Source of the DNA: Cypionkella sp.
Lineage (GTDB): Bacteria > Pseudomonadota > Alphaproteobacteria > Rhodobacterales > Rhodobacteraceae
Reading direction: 5' to 3'
Assembly (NCBI GenBank): GCA_018063485.1
Contig: JAGPBG010000140.1
Location: forward strand, 1 to 6,260
Length of the DNA: 6,260 nt
Position numbers and translations under genes: made by a program. How positions within the stretch are numbered: the first letter of the stretch is position 1; each line of letters begins with the position of its first letter. The notes beneath the pieces are model-generated. The model was not told the origin of the DNA and made no database searches. It was given only the letters and a program-made list of their open reading frames with translations. Below, piece by piece: positions 4,682 to 6,260 of this stretch.

Positions 4682-6260
4682 GCGCTACACCTAAAATTCG
4701 CAGCGCTGAGGACGAAATCGACATCACAAGCCTGTTGCGTGCTGTTTGGACAAACAAGAAATGGGTGGCGATTTTCGTTGTGCTGTTCGAGTTCATGGCA
4801 CTGGTCTATCTTGCCAACACGACGCGGACATATCAAGCCGACGCCCTGATCCAGCTTGAGGAAAATAGCGGATCGCTTGCCTTACCGTCGGCGCTGTCGG
4901 ATTTTGTTGAACAAAGCCCGCGCACAGCAACCGAGATCGGAATCATCATGTCGCGGTTGGTCCTGAGTCAGGTTGTGGCCAAACTGAATCTGGATTGGGT
5001 CGTCGAGGCGCGAAAGGCGCCCTTGATCGGAACAGCGATCTTTCAATACAACCTCCCTTTTACCGACCTGCGGGTCTTTGATCGGTATGGCCACAAAGGC
5101 GACGAAATGTCGATGGCCTTGCTTGAAGTGCCGCCGGAATGGGTTGGCAAAGCCATCACGCTGACAGTTGGCGAGGCTGGCAGTTTTTCACTGGAGTTGC
5201 CGGATGGACGGATCATGCAGGGCCAAGTTGGCAAGATGATCCGCGACTCGGCCATGGGCTTTGCTTTCCAGGTGGACACTCTGATTGCGCCAGCAAAGCG
5301 TGAGTTTGTCATCCAGCAGGCGAGTGAGCGGTTGGCCGTTGAGAAACTCCGCCTTGCGCTTAATGTCACCGAGATCGGCAAGCAATCTGGCATTCTTCAG
5401 GCACGGTTGACCAACCACGACCCAGATCTCGCCATCAGTATTCTGAACGCCATTGCCGACGCTTATGTCAGCCAGAATGTGAACCGGTCTTCTGCACAGG
5501 CAGAAAGCAGTCTTACGTTCATCGACGAGCAATTGCCGCAGGCACGCGCTGCCGTGGATTCTGCTGAATCGGCCCTCAATGCCTATCGGCTGCAACAGAA
5601 GTCGGTTGATCTGACGTTCGAGACTGAAAACGTGCTGACCCAGATTACCAGGATTCAGGCTGACCTGGCCGATTTGCAGGTCAAGGAAGATGATCTCAAA
5701 CAACGCTACAAAACCACCCATCCGCTGTATCAGCAATTGCTGGCGCAGCGTGCACGTCTGCAAGAGCAATTGACCAGCCTGCAAGGGCAGGTTGCCGAAT
5801 TGCCGGAAACCCAACGCGAAGTGTTGAACCTGACGGGCAAGCTCGAACTTGCCCGCAAGGCCTACACCGAACTGCTGACCCGTGAGCAAGAAGTGCGCGT
5901 ACTCAAGGCAAGCAATGTTGGCAATGTGCGCATCATTGATCACGCCGCCGCCAATCTGGCACCCATTTCACCGCGCAAAGCCATGACTCTGATGTTGGGG
6001 CTGTTGCTTGGTCTGATCGCGGGCGCTGTGTTCGCCATTGGGCGGGTTTGGTTGCGCAAAACCGTGCAGGGCACCGAAGCCATCGAAGAGCTTGGTCTGC
6101 CGGTCTTTGCCACCATCAACCTGGCCCGGTCGCTGACCGCACCGGGTCGGGGTGTCACCGAAAAAGGCATTCTTGCGGTTCAGGATCCCACGGATCTGTC
6201 GGTCGAGGGCCTGCGCTCTCTGCGAACCAGCCTGCAATTTGGTATGCTTGATGCCAAGAC
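4678..6260 (+). CDS. wzc: Wzc-type polysaccharide copolymerase / BY-family tyrosine kinase, C-terminus cut by window
   Basis: The reading frame is open from the ATG at 4678 to the window end (527 whole codons); the family is about 720 residues. It is an inner-membrane protein that sets chain length and couples polymerisation to Wza. In order: a cytoplasmic start with DEIDITSLLRAVW (12-24) of the Wzz domain; membrane helix 1 at about 29-46; a periplasmic domain; heptad-rich coiled coil at about 280-375; the motif ASNVGNVRIID (411-421) of the GNVR region; PISPRK (429-434) before membrane helix 2 (about 435-456). The cytoplasmic part then begins, and E510, R513 and R516 form the E-x2-R-x2-R motif used in kinase ring assembly. 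The Walker A, A', B motifs and tyrosine tail lie beyond the window, so kinase activity is inferred from close similarity to E. coli Wzc up to residue 527. AAGGG six bases before the ATG and the ATGA overlap with wzb suggest translational coupling of phosphatase and kinase. Confidence 0.93.
   Translation, partial: MSATPKIRSAEDEIDITSLLRAVWTNKKWVAIFVVLFEFMALVYLANTTRTYQADALIQLEENSGSLALPSALSDFVEQSPRTATEIGIIMSRLVLSQVVAKLNLDWVVEARKAPLIGTAIFQYNLPFTDLRVFDRYGHKGDEMSMALLEVPPEWVGKAITLTVGEAGSFSLELPDGRIMQGQVGKMIRDSAMGFAFQVDTLIAPAKREFVIQQASERLAVEKLRLALNVTEIGKQSGILQARLTNHDPDLAISILNAIADAYVSQNVNRSSAQAESSLTFIDEQLPQARAAVDSAESALNAYRLQQKSVDLTFETENVLTQITRIQADLADLQVKEDDLKQRYKTTHPLYQQLLAQRARLQEQLTSLQGQVAELPETQREVLNLTGKLELARKAYTELLTREQEVRVLKASNVGNVRIIDHAAANLAPISPRKAMTLMLGLLLGLIAGAVFAIGRVWLRKTVQGTEAIEELGLPVFATINLARSLTAPGRGVTEKGILAVQDPTDLSVEGLRSLRTSLQFGMLDAK

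Noticed and set aside
5188..5943. Open 251-codon minus-strand frame opposite wzc
   Set aside because: It is antisense to the conserved Wzc periplasmic region. Its Leu/Gln/Phe-rich sequence is the mirror of the coiled-coil codons.

Overview
The window is a GC-rich bacterial segment. The protein types and codon use suggest an alphaproteobacterium, most likely a Rhodobacterales-type organism; that is a judgement from sequence style, not a database match. Two functionally unrelated operons run away from each other from a shared 223-base intergenic region (2925-3147). There is no RNA gene, mobile element, CRISPR array or broken gene.

The left half (1-2924) is on the minus strand and is a peptide-uptake operon. 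In transcription order it holds a zinc-dependent deacylase or amidase of the succinylglutamate desuccinylase/aspartoacylase (AstE/AspA) family, then an OppA-type periplasmic binding protein, then the first 49 residues of an OppB-type permease that continues past the window's left edge. Gaps are 28 and 33 bases. The second gap carries a very GC-rich perfect hairpin that ends 7 bases before the permease start. The likely logic is that the transporter brings in a peptide-like or N-acylated compound and the deacylase hydrolyses it in the cytoplasm.

The right half (3148-6260) is on the plus strand and is the start of a capsule or exopolysaccharide export operon in the classical order wza-wzb-wzc. 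Wza is the outer-membrane lipoprotein channel, Wzb the low-molecular-weight tyrosine phosphatase, and Wzc the inner-membrane copolymerase/tyrosine kinase. Wzc is cut by the window end just before its kinase Walker A motif. All three proteins resemble their E. coli group 1 capsule/colanic acid counterparts along their length, and wzb and wzc overlap by ATGA. Wzc phosphorylation cycled by Wzb normally controls polymer length and export through Wza.

The intergenic region holds candidate promoters in both directions and a 25-base dyad beside them. It also has a stretch resembling the JUMPstart/ops antitermination element of enterobacterial polysaccharide operons, with a change at one key base, and a 10-base palindrome close to wza. 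These regulatory calls are tentative. The ops-like element is the observation most worth checking; otherwise the content is a clean example of known systems rather than a new one.
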